DNA of 64,000 nt from Bradyrhizobium lablabi (lineage in GTDB: Bacteria; Pseudomonadota; Alphaproteobacteria; Rhizobiales; Xanthobacteraceae): positions 57,047 to 121,046 of the forward strand of contig NZ_JAFCLN010000022.1 in assembly GCF_018129385.1 (NCBI RefSeq), read 5' to 3'. Position numbers and translations under genes: made by a program. The notes under the pieces were generated by a model. That model was not told the DNA's origin and did not search any database. It was given only the letters and a program-made list of their open reading frames with translations. Positions 1 to 8,479 of this stretch are shown piece by piece; position 1 is the first letter of the stretch, and each line of letters opens with the position of its first letter.

Positions 1-1
1 G

Positions 2-73
2 ATATCAGACGGCGTGCTGGATGTGGCGGCAAGGCCCGGCCGGCCGGTGCGCCGGCCCATTGTCGCGGATTGA
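2..73 (+). CDS. C-terminal end of an upstream gene (partial)
   Basis: The window opens inside a reading frame that ends with TGA at 71-73, encoding a short tail rich in Arg, Pro and Val. That stop overlaps the ATG of the next gene as TGATG, the classic arrangement for translational coupling. The fragment is too short to name. The overlap is directly visible; that this frame is the real upstream gene is inferred from the overlap, because the frame of the next gene is also open to the window edge. Confidence 0.5.
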   Translation: MSDGVLDVAARPGRPVRRPIVAD

Positions 74-1008
74 TGGTGCCGGTCCCGATCCTGCTGGTGA
101 CTGGTTTTCTCGGCGCGGGCAAGACCACGGTCGTCAACCATTTGCTGGCGCATGCGGAAGGCAGGCGCATCGCCGCCGTCGTCAATGATTTCGGCGCGAT
201 CAACATCGATGCCGAACTCATCACCGGGGCCAGCGATGGCGTGGTGAGCCTCGCCAACGGCTGCATCTGCTGCTCGCTGGAAGGCGATCTCCTGCGTACG
301 CTCGCCGCCCTGCTGCGGCGCGACCCGCGGCCGGAGTTCATCGTGATCGAAACCAGCGGGGTCGCCGATCCCGCGGATATCGTGCGCAACCTGATGGATC
401 CCCTGATCTGGCAGGAAGCGCCGCTTGAAACCGTGCTGTGCGTGCTCGACGCGACGACACGCGCGGAGACACTGAATGACGATGCGCTGTTGCGATCTCA
501 GTTGCGCGCGGCCGATGTGGTCGCTCTGAACAAAGTGGATCTGGCGGACGCAGTCACTCGCGCGCAACTGCGCGATGCCGCCCGCGCGCTACGCCCTGCC
601 GCTGTGGTGGTCGACGCGCTGCACGGCGAGGTCCCAACTGCGCTGCTGTTTCCCGTGGATGCAGATCGCGTGCCGGCGCCGCGCGAAGTGGGGCCGCGAC
701 GGCCGGCGGCTGACAGCTTCGAGACGCTGAGCTGGACATCCGACCGGCCGGTGTCGCTCCCGCGATTGCAGCAGGCGATCGGGCTGCTGGCGCCAAAGCT
801 CGCGCGGGCGAAGGGATTGTTCGAGACAGCGGAGCAGCCCGGGCGGTTGATGGTGTTCCAGCTCGCCGGCGGGCGCGCGACGCTGGCGCCAGGCGAGGCG
901 CTGGCGCCCGGGGTGCCGCGCGCGCGGATCGTGTTCATTGCCGAGCTCGGAGTTCTCTCGAAGGCCGAGATCGACAAGGTCATGGAAGCGTGCACCGAGG
1001 CCGCGTGA
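73..1008 (+). CDS. CobW/COG0523-family GTPase (metal chaperone type)
   Basis: A 311-aa G3E-family P-loop GTPase. The Walker A motif GFLGAGKTT lies at residues 11-19, the family-defining metal-binding CxCC motif (GCICC) at about 63-67, and the guanine-specificity NKVD at 153-156; the C-terminal third corresponds to the CobW C-terminal domain. COG0523 proteins use GTP to deliver metals (zinc, cobalt, iron) to client enzymes in the cytoplasm, and the client here cannot be told from sequence. ATG at 73 is chosen over an in-frame TTG at 70 because it overlaps the upstream stop as TGATG. It converges on the sorbosone-dehydrogenase-like gene. Confidence 0.9.
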   Translation: MVPVPILLVTGFLGAGKTTVVNHLLAHAEGRRIAAVVNDFGAINIDAELITGASDGVVSLANGCICCSLEGDLLRTLAALLRRDPRPEFIVIETSGVADPADIVRNLMDPLIWQEAPLETVLCVLDATTRAETLNDDALLRSQLRAADVVALNKVDLADAVTRAQLRDAARALRPAAVVVDALHGEVPTALLFPVDADRVPAPREVGPRRPAADSFETLSWTSDRPVSLPRLQQAIGLLAPKLARAKGLFETAEQPGRLMVFQLAGGRATLAPGEALAPGVPRARIVFIAELGVLSKAEIDKVMEACTEAA

Positions 1009-1029
1009 GAGGCCGATCCATTCTGTGAT

Positions 1030-2334
1030 CTACTTGGCGCCTGTCACGCGCCAGATGACGTTGCCGACATCGTCAGCGACCAGCAGCGAGCGATCGGGAC
1101 CAAGCGTGACGCCGACCGGCCGTCCGTAGGACACCTTCTCGTCCGTCGCGAGAAATCCCGTCAGGATATCGCGCGCGGGTCCTGACGGCTTGCCATTCTC
1201 GAACGGCACGAACACCACGGCGTAGCCGCTCAGCGTGCTGCGGTTCCAGGAGCCGTGCTGGCCGATCGCCATGCCCTCGGGAAAGCCGGGCAGAGTGCCC
1301 GCCGGCATCCAGCACAGGCCGAGCGAGGCGGTGTGGCCGCCGAGCGCGTAGTCGGGTGTGATGGCTTTGGCCACCAGCGCGGAATCCTGCGGCACGCGAT
1401 CGTCGACGGTCTGGCCCCAATAGCAATAGGGCCAGCCGTAGAAGCCGCCCTCGCGCACGGAGGTCAAATAGTCCGGCGGTGTCTCGTCGCCGAGACCGTC
1501 GCGCTCGTTGACGACGGTCCAGAGCACCGACGTCTTCGGCTCCCATGCAAGCCCCACGGCGTTGCGCAGGCCGCTGGCAAAAATGCGGCTGGTGCCACGC
1601 TCCAGGTCGAGCTCGTAGATCGCTGCGCGGCCTTCCTCGGCCTCCATGCCCAGCTCGCCGATATTGCTGAGCGAGCCGACGCCGGCATAGAGCTTTTTGC
1701 CATCCGCGCTCGCCAACAGGCTGCGCGTCCAGTGCCCGGCGGGTTTGAAGGTGATCAGCTTCTTGCCTGTGGCGGTGATGCGATCCGCGCCGGCCGTATA
1801 CGGAAAGGCCACCACGCCGTCGGTGTTGCCGACATAGAATGTGCTGCCGACCAGCGCCATCCCGAAAGGCTGGCTCAGTCCTTCCATGAAGATACCGCGC
1901 TCCTCGGCAACGCCGTCACCGTCGCGATCGCGCAGCCGCGTGATGCGGTTGGCGCTGACGCCAAGCGCGGCGGCACGGCGCATCGTCGCCTGCATCGCAT
2001 AGTGGAACACGTTGCGCGGCGTTCCCGCGATCTGCGTCGACTCGGCGATGAGGACGTCGCCATTGGGCAGCACGTCGATCCAGCGCGGATGGTCGAGATC
2101 GCTAGCGAACGCGTTGACCTGAAGCCCAGGCGCGGCGACCGGTTTCTGCCCCTCGCTCCAGCCCTTCGCGGTCGGCATCTTGAGCGTCGGGATGGCGCCT
2201 TGCGATTTTGCCGCCGGAATCACCGGCGCGCTGCCCCAGGCCGGCTTGGGCGCATCGCCCTGCATCCGGCGCCACAGCAGCGCGACGCCGCCGATCAGCG
2301 CGACCAGCCGCGCAAAGAGGCTTGAAAATGTCAT
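1030..2334 (-). CDS. Sorbosone dehydrogenase / PQQ-type sugar dehydrogenase-like protein
   Basis: A 434-aa protein with a hydrophobic N-terminal anchor (residues about 5-20), then a six-bladed beta-propeller of the glucose/sorbosone dehydrogenase type. Typical segments are LDHPRWIDVLPNGDVLIAES near residue 80, GLRNAVGLAWEP in the middle, and GQHGSWNRS and GRPVGVTLGPDRSLLVADD near the end. Known members oxidise aldoses or sorbosone in the periplasm with PQQ, but many homologues have no proven substrate. ATG at 2334 is preferred over upstream in-frame starts because an AGGAG Shine-Dalgarno sequence precedes it. It is divergent from the secreted-protein gene at 2503. Confidence 0.82.
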   Translation of the reverse strand: MTFSSLFARLVALIGGVALLWRRMQGDAPKPAWGSAPVIPAAKSQGAIPTLKMPTAKGWSEGQKPVAAPGLQVNAFASDLDHPRWIDVLPNGDVLIAESTQIAGTPRNVFHYAMQATMRRAAALGVSANRITRLRDRDGDGVAEERGIFMEGLSQPFGMALVGSTFYVGNTDGVVAFPYTAGADRITATGKKLITFKPAGHWTRSLLASADGKKLYAGVGSLSNIGELGMEAEEGRAAIYELDLERGTSRIFASGLRNAVGLAWEPKTSVLWTVVNERDGLGDETPPDYLTSVREGGFYGWPYCYWGQTVDDRVPQDSALVAKAITPDYALGGHTASLGLCWMPAGTLPGFPEGMAIGQHGSWNRSTLSGYAVVFVPFENGKPSGPARDILTGFLATDEKVSYGRPVGVTLGPDRSLLVADDVGNVIWRVTGAK

Positions 2335-2502
2335 GCAATTCTCCTGTCGCGCACACCGCCCGCCGCCATATGTGTCGGCCTTCGCGTCAAATGTCCACCA
2401 TCGCGACCTCAAGTGACCGTGTATCATGGCTGCCGAGGTCTGGAATTACGGCAGAATCTCGTTTACACGAGCACTCGTCATTTCATTGCGAGTGGCTCTG
2501 CA

Positions 2503-3597
2503 ATGTCCTTTCGTGGCCCGACTATGTTGGCGTTGTCTCTTGCCGTCGTTCTCGCATCGGCCGGCGGTGTCGGCTTCATATCAGCTGCCGTGGCGCAGCC
2601 TGCTGCGGCCGAGAACAAACAGCCGGACGCGCTCGCTGCCTATAACAGTGCGCTCAGCCGCTTCAAATCGATCCTGCGCGAGCGGCGCGCGCAGATCGAT
2701 GCGAAGCAGGCGCTGCCGAACCTGCCGGGGCAGGCGGTCTATCTCGCGCGCAACGACGTGATCAGCAGCTACAAGGATCTAACGGATGCGCAGCCGTCGC
2801 GGATCGGAAGGTCCAACAAGTTCGGAATGCCGCCGGCCTATTTCGACGCGGACAACGAGCCGCTGATCGACGAGTATCTGAAGGTTTTCGAGGTCATGCA
2901 GGCGCCGCCTGCCAATGCGCAGAACTCAGCCACGCCGATCAAGGATGTCGCTGATCTCGCGAGAGCCATCGCACGGGCAAAAGGGCTGGACGCCGCCAAC
3001 GCGGAGATCGCGGCGCGGATCAGCGTCGGGATGTTCTATGCCGAAACCAACGGCTACCAGAACATCGGCAATGCGCGTTCGAACAAGTACAAGGGCAGTT
3101 ACCAGACCGGCGTGCCGGAGGATCAGAGCGGCCAGCGGAAATGGGCGGCCATCAAGAGCTCGATTGCCGCCTTCGATCCGCAATTGATCGCGCGCGACGA
3201 CAAGGAAGAGGCGCGCGCCGGCAGTATGGACCGCCGGTACAATCATTGGACCGGCGTGCGCAACGGCCTGATGAATGCGCATGCCGAGCTGTTCACGCAG
3301 ATTCCGGGTATCGTAAAGACGCTGCCCGATCCGATCGACCAGATGAAGTTCTTCGAATTGATCCAGATCGTTCCCTCGCCGACGAAATCGGCGCTGCGGT
3401 CGGGCAATCTTCTTGCCTACCGGATTTCCGATCCCACCGTGATGGGATATCTGCGCAATAACAGCGTCTTCACCTTTGGAAAATCCGATCGCGCCAGGAC
3501 GTCTGCGACCATGCGTGAAATCATGGACGGGATGTGGCTGTTCAACAAGAAGTTCGAGACCGCGCTGTCGAAATACGAGGAAACGAAGACGCGATAG
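2503..3597 (+). CDS. Secreted protein of unknown function
   Basis: A 364-aa product starting MSFRGPTML with a Sec-type signal peptide ending near AVAQPAAA (about residues 30-36). I do not recognise a named family. The mature protein is helical and charged. A stretch around residues 175-200 (GMFYAETNGYQNIGN, then KYKGSYQTG) loosely recalls the catalytic-Glu region of lysozyme-like proteins, but this is weak. The stop at 3597 lies 6 bp before the next start, so it is probably co-transcribed with the class-C serine hydrolase. A cell-envelope role is inference from export and neighbour only. Confidence 0.75.
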   Translation: MSFRGPTMLALSLAVVLASAGGVGFISAAVAQPAAAENKQPDALAAYNSALSRFKSILRERRAQIDAKQALPNLPGQAVYLARNDVISSYKDLTDAQPSRIGRSNKFGMPPAYFDADNEPLIDEYLKVFEVMQAPPANAQNSATPIKDVADLARAIARAKGLDAANAEIAARISVGMFYAETNGYQNIGNARSNKYKGSYQTGVPEDQSGQRKWAAIKSSIAAFDPQLIARDDKEEARAGSMDRRYNHWTGVRNGLMNAHAELFTQIPGIVKTLPDPIDQMKFFELIQIVPSPTKSALRSGNLLAYRISDPTVMGYLRNNSVFTFGKSDRARTSATMREIMDGMWLFNKKFETALSKYEETKTR

Positions 3598-3603
3598 GAT
3601 CTG

Positions 3604-4887
3604 GTGCACGGGATGCGATCGGTATCATGGCTTAGCCGTCGTCAGATGATGCTGCAAAGCGCGGCCCTTGCCTCGGCGGGGATGTTGCCGTCCGTGCATT
3701 CGCCGGCCTTGGCGGCGCGGTCGCGCAAGCCGGTTCAAACCGGCGAAATCGACGCCGCGCTACGAGCCAGGGTCGACGCGAAGGAAGTCCCCGGCATTGT
3801 GGCGATGGCCGCGAGCGAGCAATCGGTGATCTACGAAGGGGCATTCGGCCTGCGCAGCATGGCGACGGCGACGCCGATGTCGACGGACACGGTTTTTCGC
3901 ATCGCCTCGATGGTCAAGCTGCTCACCTCGGTCGCGGCGCTTCAGCTTGTGGAGCGCGGCAGGCTGAAGCTGGACGAGCCCGCCGGCAATATCGATCCGG
4001 CGCTGGCTTCCCCGAGAATCCTCAGCGGTTTTGACGCGAAGGGCGCGCCGCAATTGCAGCCGGCGCACAAGCCGGTCACCTTGCGTCACCTGCTGACGCA
4101 CACGTCGGGCCTGAGCTATCCGCTGTGGGACGCCAACGTCGTGCGCTACCTCAAGGCCGCGCGCGGCAAAAAGGACCTGCCGCGCATGCCGCTGATGTTC
4201 GAGCCGGGCACGCGCTGGGCCTATGGCGGCAGCATCGACCGCGTCGGCCGCATGGTGGAGATCGCGAGCGGACAACCGCTCGACCGCTACATTCGCGAGA
4301 ACATCACCGGTCCGCTCGGCATGAACGACACGTCGCCGACGATCACGGAAAAGCAGCGCGCGCGGCAGGCGAGCCTGCACCGGCATGGCGCGGACGGAAA
4401 GCTGGTAGCGCAGCCGTTCGAAAAACTGAACGAGCCGATCTCGTTCTCCGGTGGCGGCGGCATTTATTCGACCGCGCCGGACTATCTCACGCTGCTGCAG
4501 GCGCTGCTCAACGGCGGAAATTTTCGCGGCGCCGGCATCCTGCGGCCGGAGACCGTTGCACTGATGGGCAAGAACCAGATCGGCAACATCGAGGCGGGGC
4601 GCCTGAAGACGGAAAATGCAGCGCTTTCGAACGACGTTGATTTTTTCCCGGGCGTGCATCTGCGCTGGGGCCTCGGCGGCATGATCAACATCGATCCGGT
4701 GCCCGACGGACGCAGGGCAGGCAGCCTGACTTGGGCCGGCCTGTACAACACCTATTACTGGATCGATCCGACGTTGCGGGTGGCCGGTGTGATTATGATG
4801 CAGGTTTTGCCATTTGCCGACAGGCAGGCGCTTGCGGCTTATCGGCAATTCGAACGCGGCGTGTGTCACGCATTCAAACCGGCATGA
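3604..4887 (+). CDS. Beta-lactamase class C / serine hydrolase family protein
   Basis: A 427-aa exported hydrolase. The N-terminus carries a Tat-like motif (SRRQMM, residues 11-16) followed by a hydrophobic stretch ending at ALAA. The SxxK nucleophile motif is SMVK at about 102-105, and a Tyr in WAYGGS at about 207 sits where the family has its Y-x-N/S motif. Members include carboxylesterases, D-aminopeptidases, penicillin-binding proteins and beta-lactamases, so the substrate is unknown. GTG at 3604 is given; ATG at 3613 is an equal alternative, since an AGGA at 3596-3599 is not ideally spaced for either. It follows the secreted-protein gene by 6 bp. Confidence 0.85.
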   Translation: MHGMRSVSWLSRRQMMLQSAALASAGMLPSVHSPALAARSRKPVQTGEIDAALRARVDAKEVPGIVAMAASEQSVIYEGAFGLRSMATATPMSTDTVFRIASMVKLLTSVAALQLVERGRLKLDEPAGNIDPALASPRILSGFDAKGAPQLQPAHKPVTLRHLLTHTSGLSYPLWDANVVRYLKAARGKKDLPRMPLMFEPGTRWAYGGSIDRVGRMVEIASGQPLDRYIRENITGPLGMNDTSPTITEKQRARQASLHRHGADGKLVAQPFEKLNEPISFSGGGGIYSTAPDYLTLLQALLNGGNFRGAGILRPETVALMGKNQIGNIEAGRLKTENAALSNDVDFFPGVHLRWGLGGMINIDPVPDGRRAGSLTWAGLYNTYYWIDPTLRVAGVIMMQVLPFADRQALAAYRQFERGVCHAFKPA

Positions 4888-5047
4888 AACCTCTGCGGGA
4901 AAATAGCACGAGGCCGATCAGCGTATAACTCCGCTGCCAGCTTCTTATTCCCGAAAAATTTATCCCTTCCCGGAAAACTACGCATATCCGCAGGCAGAAC
5001 CTTTTCGCCCGAAGCGCAGACTAATTTGCGCTACGGGGATTTTTTCC

Positions 5048-5338
5048 ATGACGTCGTTTCGGCTTACGGACATTGAACAGCTCGCCATCCAGGCAAAGCT
5101 CAATCTTTCGCTCGGACGGGAGATATACGACGCCGTTTTCCTGGGGTTTGAGGTGCTGGAGATTGTCGGCGACGAACTCCGGGGATGGGCCCGGTCGGAA
5201 TATTGCGCGGCGACCATCGACATCCATTTCTCGCGCGAGGTGGCCTTGGCCGCGCAGGCGGTGCTCAAGCAATCCGTGCGTCGCACCAGTTTCCTCATGC
5301 GTGGGTTGAAACACGACACCGATGAGCAGCCGGCGTAG
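5048..5338 (+). CDS. Small protein of unknown function (96 aa)
   Basis: A 96-aa product, MTSFRLTDIEQLAIQ at its start, without signal peptide or membrane segment. It has a mixed alpha/beta composition typical of a folded cytoplasmic protein rather than a shadow frame. A purine-rich CGGGGA lies about 10 bases before the ATG. It lies in a gap between the serine hydrolase and the convergent GH1 gene, and its stop is 18 bp from the GH1 stop. An opposite-strand frame overlaps it but is arginine- and serine-rich and looks spurious. I do not recognise the family. Confidence 0.6.
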   Translation: MTSFRLTDIEQLAIQAKLNLSLGREIYDAVFLGFEVLEIVGDELRGWARSEYCAATIDIHFSREVALAAQAVLKQSVRRTSFLMRGLKHDTDEQPA

Positions 5339-5356
5339 AGCGCGGGGCGCGAGCCT

Positions 5357-6829
5357 TTACACGCCGATGGCGTTCTTCGCCACCACGTCCCGGTAGAAGG
5401 CTGCGCTGAGCTTCGGGACCCGGGCTTGGGTCTCGAAATCGACGTGGTACACACCAAAGCGTTTCTCAAAGCCGAAAATCCACTCGAAATTGTCCATCAG
5501 GCTCCAGAGGAAATAGCCGCGCACCGGCACGCCCTCTGCGGTCGCGCGCTGCAACTGCAACAGGTAGTTGCGCAGGAAGCTGATGCGGTCGAGGTCATTC
5601 ACCTTGCCGTCGGCGGTGAGCTTGTCCTCCGAGGAGGTGCCGTTCTCGGTGATGAAGATGTTTTCGATGTTCCAGACTTTTGCAGCAAGCCGCGGCGCCC
5701 AGTAGATCACCTCCGGGCCGATGCGCAGCCATTCCGAGTTCATGTGCGGGAACGAGGCCGGAAAGGGCAGCACACTCCAGCCCGGTTTCTTGTCGGAGGC
5801 GGCGATGTAGAATTGCGGTGCGTAGATGTTCAGCCCGACGAAATCGTTTTTGGAGCCGATGATCTTCAGTTCGTCGGCGGTGAACTTTGGCGCGTCCTTG
5901 CCGGAATAGGCCAGAAAGCCGTCGGTGTATTTGCCCTCGAGGATCACGCCCAGAAATCCGGCATTCAATTCGCGCGTCGCCATTTCGGTGGCGCGGATAT
6001 GTTCCGGCGTCGCGAACGCCGGCACGCAGGCGGCGATGTTTTCGGCGATGCCGACCTTGGTACCCTTGCGGGCGCTGGCGCGGATCGCCTGCACGGCGAG
6101 GCCGTGCCCCAGCACGGTGTGGTGGCGCGCCTGGTTGAGCTCGGCGGTCGGCAGCTTCAGCCCGGGCGCATCGATGCCCCAGCCGTAGCCGAAATTGAGA
6201 AAGCGCCCGGCCTCGTTGAGCGTGAAGAAATATTTGACGCGGTCGCTCAGGCGCTCGGCGACGTAGCCGGAATACTCTGCGAATGCCTTCGAAGTTTCGC
6301 TGGATTGCCAGCCGCCGACCTTGTCCTGTAGCGCCTGCGGCAAATCCCAATGATACAGCGTCGCATATGGCTCGATGCCATTGGCGAGCAGCTCATCGAG
6401 CAGGCGGTTGTAGAAGTCGAGCCCCTTGGGATTGGGCTTGCCGGTGCCTTCCGGAAATACCCGCGGCCAGGCGATCGAGAAGCGATAGGCCTTGACGCCG
6501 AGATCCTTGATGAGGCGGACGTCTTCCTTGTATCGATGATAGTGCTCGTTGGCGCGGTCGCCGTTAGTGCCGTCGCCGATCTTGCCGGGCGTGTGCGAGA
6601 ACGTATCCCAGATCGACGGACCGCGGCCGTCTTCCTTGACCGCGCCTTCGATCTGATAGGACGACGTGGCGGTGCCCCAGACGAAATCCTTCGGAAATGG
6701 CGCGGGCGCGTGGCGGTCCTTGCCCTGCTTCGCCTTGCTTTCGGCGGCCTCAGTCGGCGATGCGGTCAGGCCGAGCGCGGCAAGGCCGGCAAGCTTTGCA
6801 AAATGCCGGCGCGAAAAGCTGGAAAACAT
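5357..6829 (-). CDS. Exported GH1 beta-glucosidase
   Basis: A 490-aa glycoside hydrolase family 1 enzyme that hydrolyses terminal beta-D-glucosyl (or related) residues. The acid/base Glu lies in TLNEA (E206) and the nucleophile in ITENG (E395); the N-terminal DFVWGTATSSYQIEG signature is present at about 48-62. The N-terminus has a twin-arginine signal (SRRHF followed by a hydrophobic run to about residue 29), which is unusual because most GH1 enzymes are cytoplasmic. ATG at 6829 has a GGGAG ribosome site. It lies 18 bp downstream of the GH16 gene on the same strand, implying an operon for extracytoplasmic beta-glucan breakdown. Confidence 0.93.
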   Translation of the reverse strand: MFSSFSRRHFAKLAGLAALGLTASPTEAAESKAKQGKDRHAPAPFPKDFVWGTATSSYQIEGAVKEDGRGPSIWDTFSHTPGKIGDGTNGDRANEHYHRYKEDVRLIKDLGVKAYRFSIAWPRVFPEGTGKPNPKGLDFYNRLLDELLANGIEPYATLYHWDLPQALQDKVGGWQSSETSKAFAEYSGYVAERLSDRVKYFFTLNEAGRFLNFGYGWGIDAPGLKLPTAELNQARHHTVLGHGLAVQAIRASARKGTKVGIAENIAACVPAFATPEHIRATEMATRELNAGFLGVILEGKYTDGFLAYSGKDAPKFTADELKIIGSKNDFVGLNIYAPQFYIAASDKKPGWSVLPFPASFPHMNSEWLRIGPEVIYWAPRLAAKVWNIENIFITENGTSSEDKLTADGKVNDLDRISFLRNYLLQLQRATAEGVPVRGYFLWSLMDNFEWIFGFEKRFGVYHVDFETQARVPKLSAAFYRDVVAKNAIGV

Positions 6830-6847
6830 CAAACGCTCCCGAACAAC

Positions 6848-7822
6848 TTACGGATCGATCTGGAAGGCGGAAATCCGGTCGATCTCGAATGCGACCGTTG
6901 CCGGGGATTCCGCGCTGACGAATCCGACGCCCTGAAAATTCTTTGCGCCCATCGCCAGATTGACGATCATGTAGGCGGGATCGTCGTAGCCGGGAGGCAC
7001 CGCGATGTCGGCGACCGGCTTGCGGTCGATATAATAGGTGATGCGGTCGCGCTGCCACAGCGCGCCATAGTCGTGGAATTCGCTCGAAGCGGTCGGCACC
7101 ACGAAATCGAATCCGCAGGAATTGACGAGGCCGGTTTCGGGGTTGCGCCAATGCGTGGTCATCACCATGGTGCCCGGCCGCTGCCCGCGGCCTTCCAGGA
7201 TGTCGATCTCGGGCGGCCAGCCGCCGTCATCGGCGAGCATCCAGAACGCCGGCCACACCCCGATTCCGACCGGTATCTTGGCGCGGATTTCGAAGTAGCC
7301 GTATTTCTGCGCGAACACGCTCTGCGTGGTCAGGATGCCGGAGATGTATTCGTTGTCGAACAGCACGTTCTTGAGCTCGGGCGGCGTGCGGCTGGCGACG
7401 ATTGAGAGGATGCCGTTGCTGACCTTGAACGGATCGAGCCCGAGCGGCGTCGTGCCGCGGCCGGCGTAGCGCGGATCGACATAGATCTGCTGTTCGCCGT
7501 TCCAGGCGGTCTTGCGCTTGAAGTCGGAGCCGTCGCCGCCCCAGTAGCGCGCATCGGGCCAGGCCGCGCCGCCGGCATAATGCGGTATCCATTTGCCGCG
7601 CGACAGCGGATGTTCGTTGAAATCGTCGTTAAACGTGCGGTGCATGGTGGTAATGCCAAAAACCGAATGCGTCGCCTCGATGCGGCGGCATTTCTCGGGT
7701 GCCGGATCGCTCGCAACCTGCAGCGAAAGGCTGGTCCGTGCGGAGGGGTGCTCTTCCTGCGCGAATGCTGACGCAAGCGCGGCCAGACATCCGATCGCGG
7801 CGATTATTCTTGGCGTCGTCAC
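6848..7822 (-). CDS. GH16 family beta-glucanase (secreted)
   Basis: A 324-aa glycoside hydrolase family 16 protein. The diagnostic ExDxxE signature is PEIDILEG with E205, D207 and E210 as nucleophile, assisting Asp and acid/base. YFEIRAKIP and GVWPAFWML are further family hallmarks. The family cleaves internal beta-1,3/1,4 linkages in laminarin, lichenan or related glucans. GTG at 7822 is chosen as start because it gives a clean signal peptide (TTPRIIAAIGCLAALASAFA). It is first in an operon with the GH1 gene: the GH16 enzyme would make oligosaccharides that the GH1 enzyme finishes. Confidence 0.87.
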   Translation of the reverse strand: MTTPRIIAAIGCLAALASAFAQEEHPSARTSLSLQVASDPAPEKCRRIEATHSVFGITTMHRTFNDDFNEHPLSRGKWIPHYAGGAAWPDARYWGGDGSDFKRKTAWNGEQQIYVDPRYAGRGTTPLGLDPFKVSNGILSIVASRTPPELKNVLFDNEYISGILTTQSVFAQKYGYFEIRAKIPVGIGVWPAFWMLADDGGWPPEIDILEGRGQRPGTMVMTTHWRNPETGLVNSCGFDFVVPTASSEFHDYGALWQRDRITYYIDRKPVADIAVPPGYDDPAYMIVNLAMGAKNFQGVGFVSAESPATVAFEIDRISAFQIDP

Positions 7823-8066
7823 GTGATCAGCCTCATTGGCGCGGATGGCGAAATTTAGCCGACTGTCGTCATCGCGGACAAGAAACGCGAGGCGCGAATA
7901 GACGCGCAGCAGGTGCGACACCGTGCCCTTTCGCAAGCGGAAAGCGCTGTGTGACCTTGCGCACATAACTCGGCAGCGGGAGGGCCTAGGGTCATTTTCA
8001 GGCGGTGCTCAAAACCATTCGCAACCCAATCCCGTCTATGGGTCATATCAACCAAAGGGGCTTCCC

Positions 8067-8306
8067 ATGAAAAAGCTTGTTCTGACCGTTGCTGCCGTTG
8101 CCACCCTTGCCGCTGTGGCGAGCGCTCCCGCTGAAGCGCGTGGCGGTCGTGGCGCACGCGTCGTTGCCGGTGTCGCGGCGGCGACTGCTGCGGCGATCGC
8201 GGCCGATGCCTATTACAACGGTGGCTACGGCTACTACTACGGTGGTCCGGTCGTTTACGGTGCGCCGGTGGTGTACGGCTATCCCCGCGTGCGCTACTAT
8301 TACTGA
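8067..8306 (+). CDS. Small exported Gly/Tyr-rich protein
   Basis: A 79-aa product beginning MKKLVLTVAAVATLAAV, a clear Sec signal peptide with cleavage near AEARG. The mature part has an alanine-rich stretch and then a glycine-tyrosine tail (repeated YYNGGYGYYYGG and VVYGAPVVYGYP-like units). An AGGGG ribosome site precedes the ATG. Such short secreted Gly/Tyr-rich proteins are common in Bradyrhizobium and have no assigned function that I know. It is followed by a strong terminator hairpin, so it is probably a single-gene transcript. Confidence 0.75.
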   Translation: MKKLVLTVAAVATLAAVASAPAEARGGRGARVVAGVAAATAAAIAADAYYNGGYGYYYGGPVVYGAPVVYGYPRVRYYY

Positions 8307-8323
8307 TCTCTCTACAGTTTGGT

Positions 8324-8363
8324 GCGAGGGCCCGGGACACCGTCCCGGGCTCTCTCGCATTTT
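8324..8363 (+). terminator. Rho-independent terminator after the Gly/Tyr-rich protein
   Basis: A GC-rich hairpin with arms built on GCCCGGGAC and GTCCCGGGC around a short loop, extended by GCGAG/CTCGC pairing and followed by ATTTT. It lies 18 bp after the stop codon. Confidence 0.75.
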
Positions 8364-8479
8364 GCGGCCAATTTGACCCGTATGCAGTCGCAGTCCTAAA
8401 AAGGCGGTCATTGAATCCGAACTTGCAGGCGTGCTCCTGACTTATCAGGCTATCCTTTGCGAGAACCATGTGAGGTCAA

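Noticed and set aside
4978..5469. 163-codon minus-strand frame overlapping the small gene at 5048
   Set aside because: It overlaps the end of the GH1 gene, is Ser/Arg-rich, and has no ribosome site.
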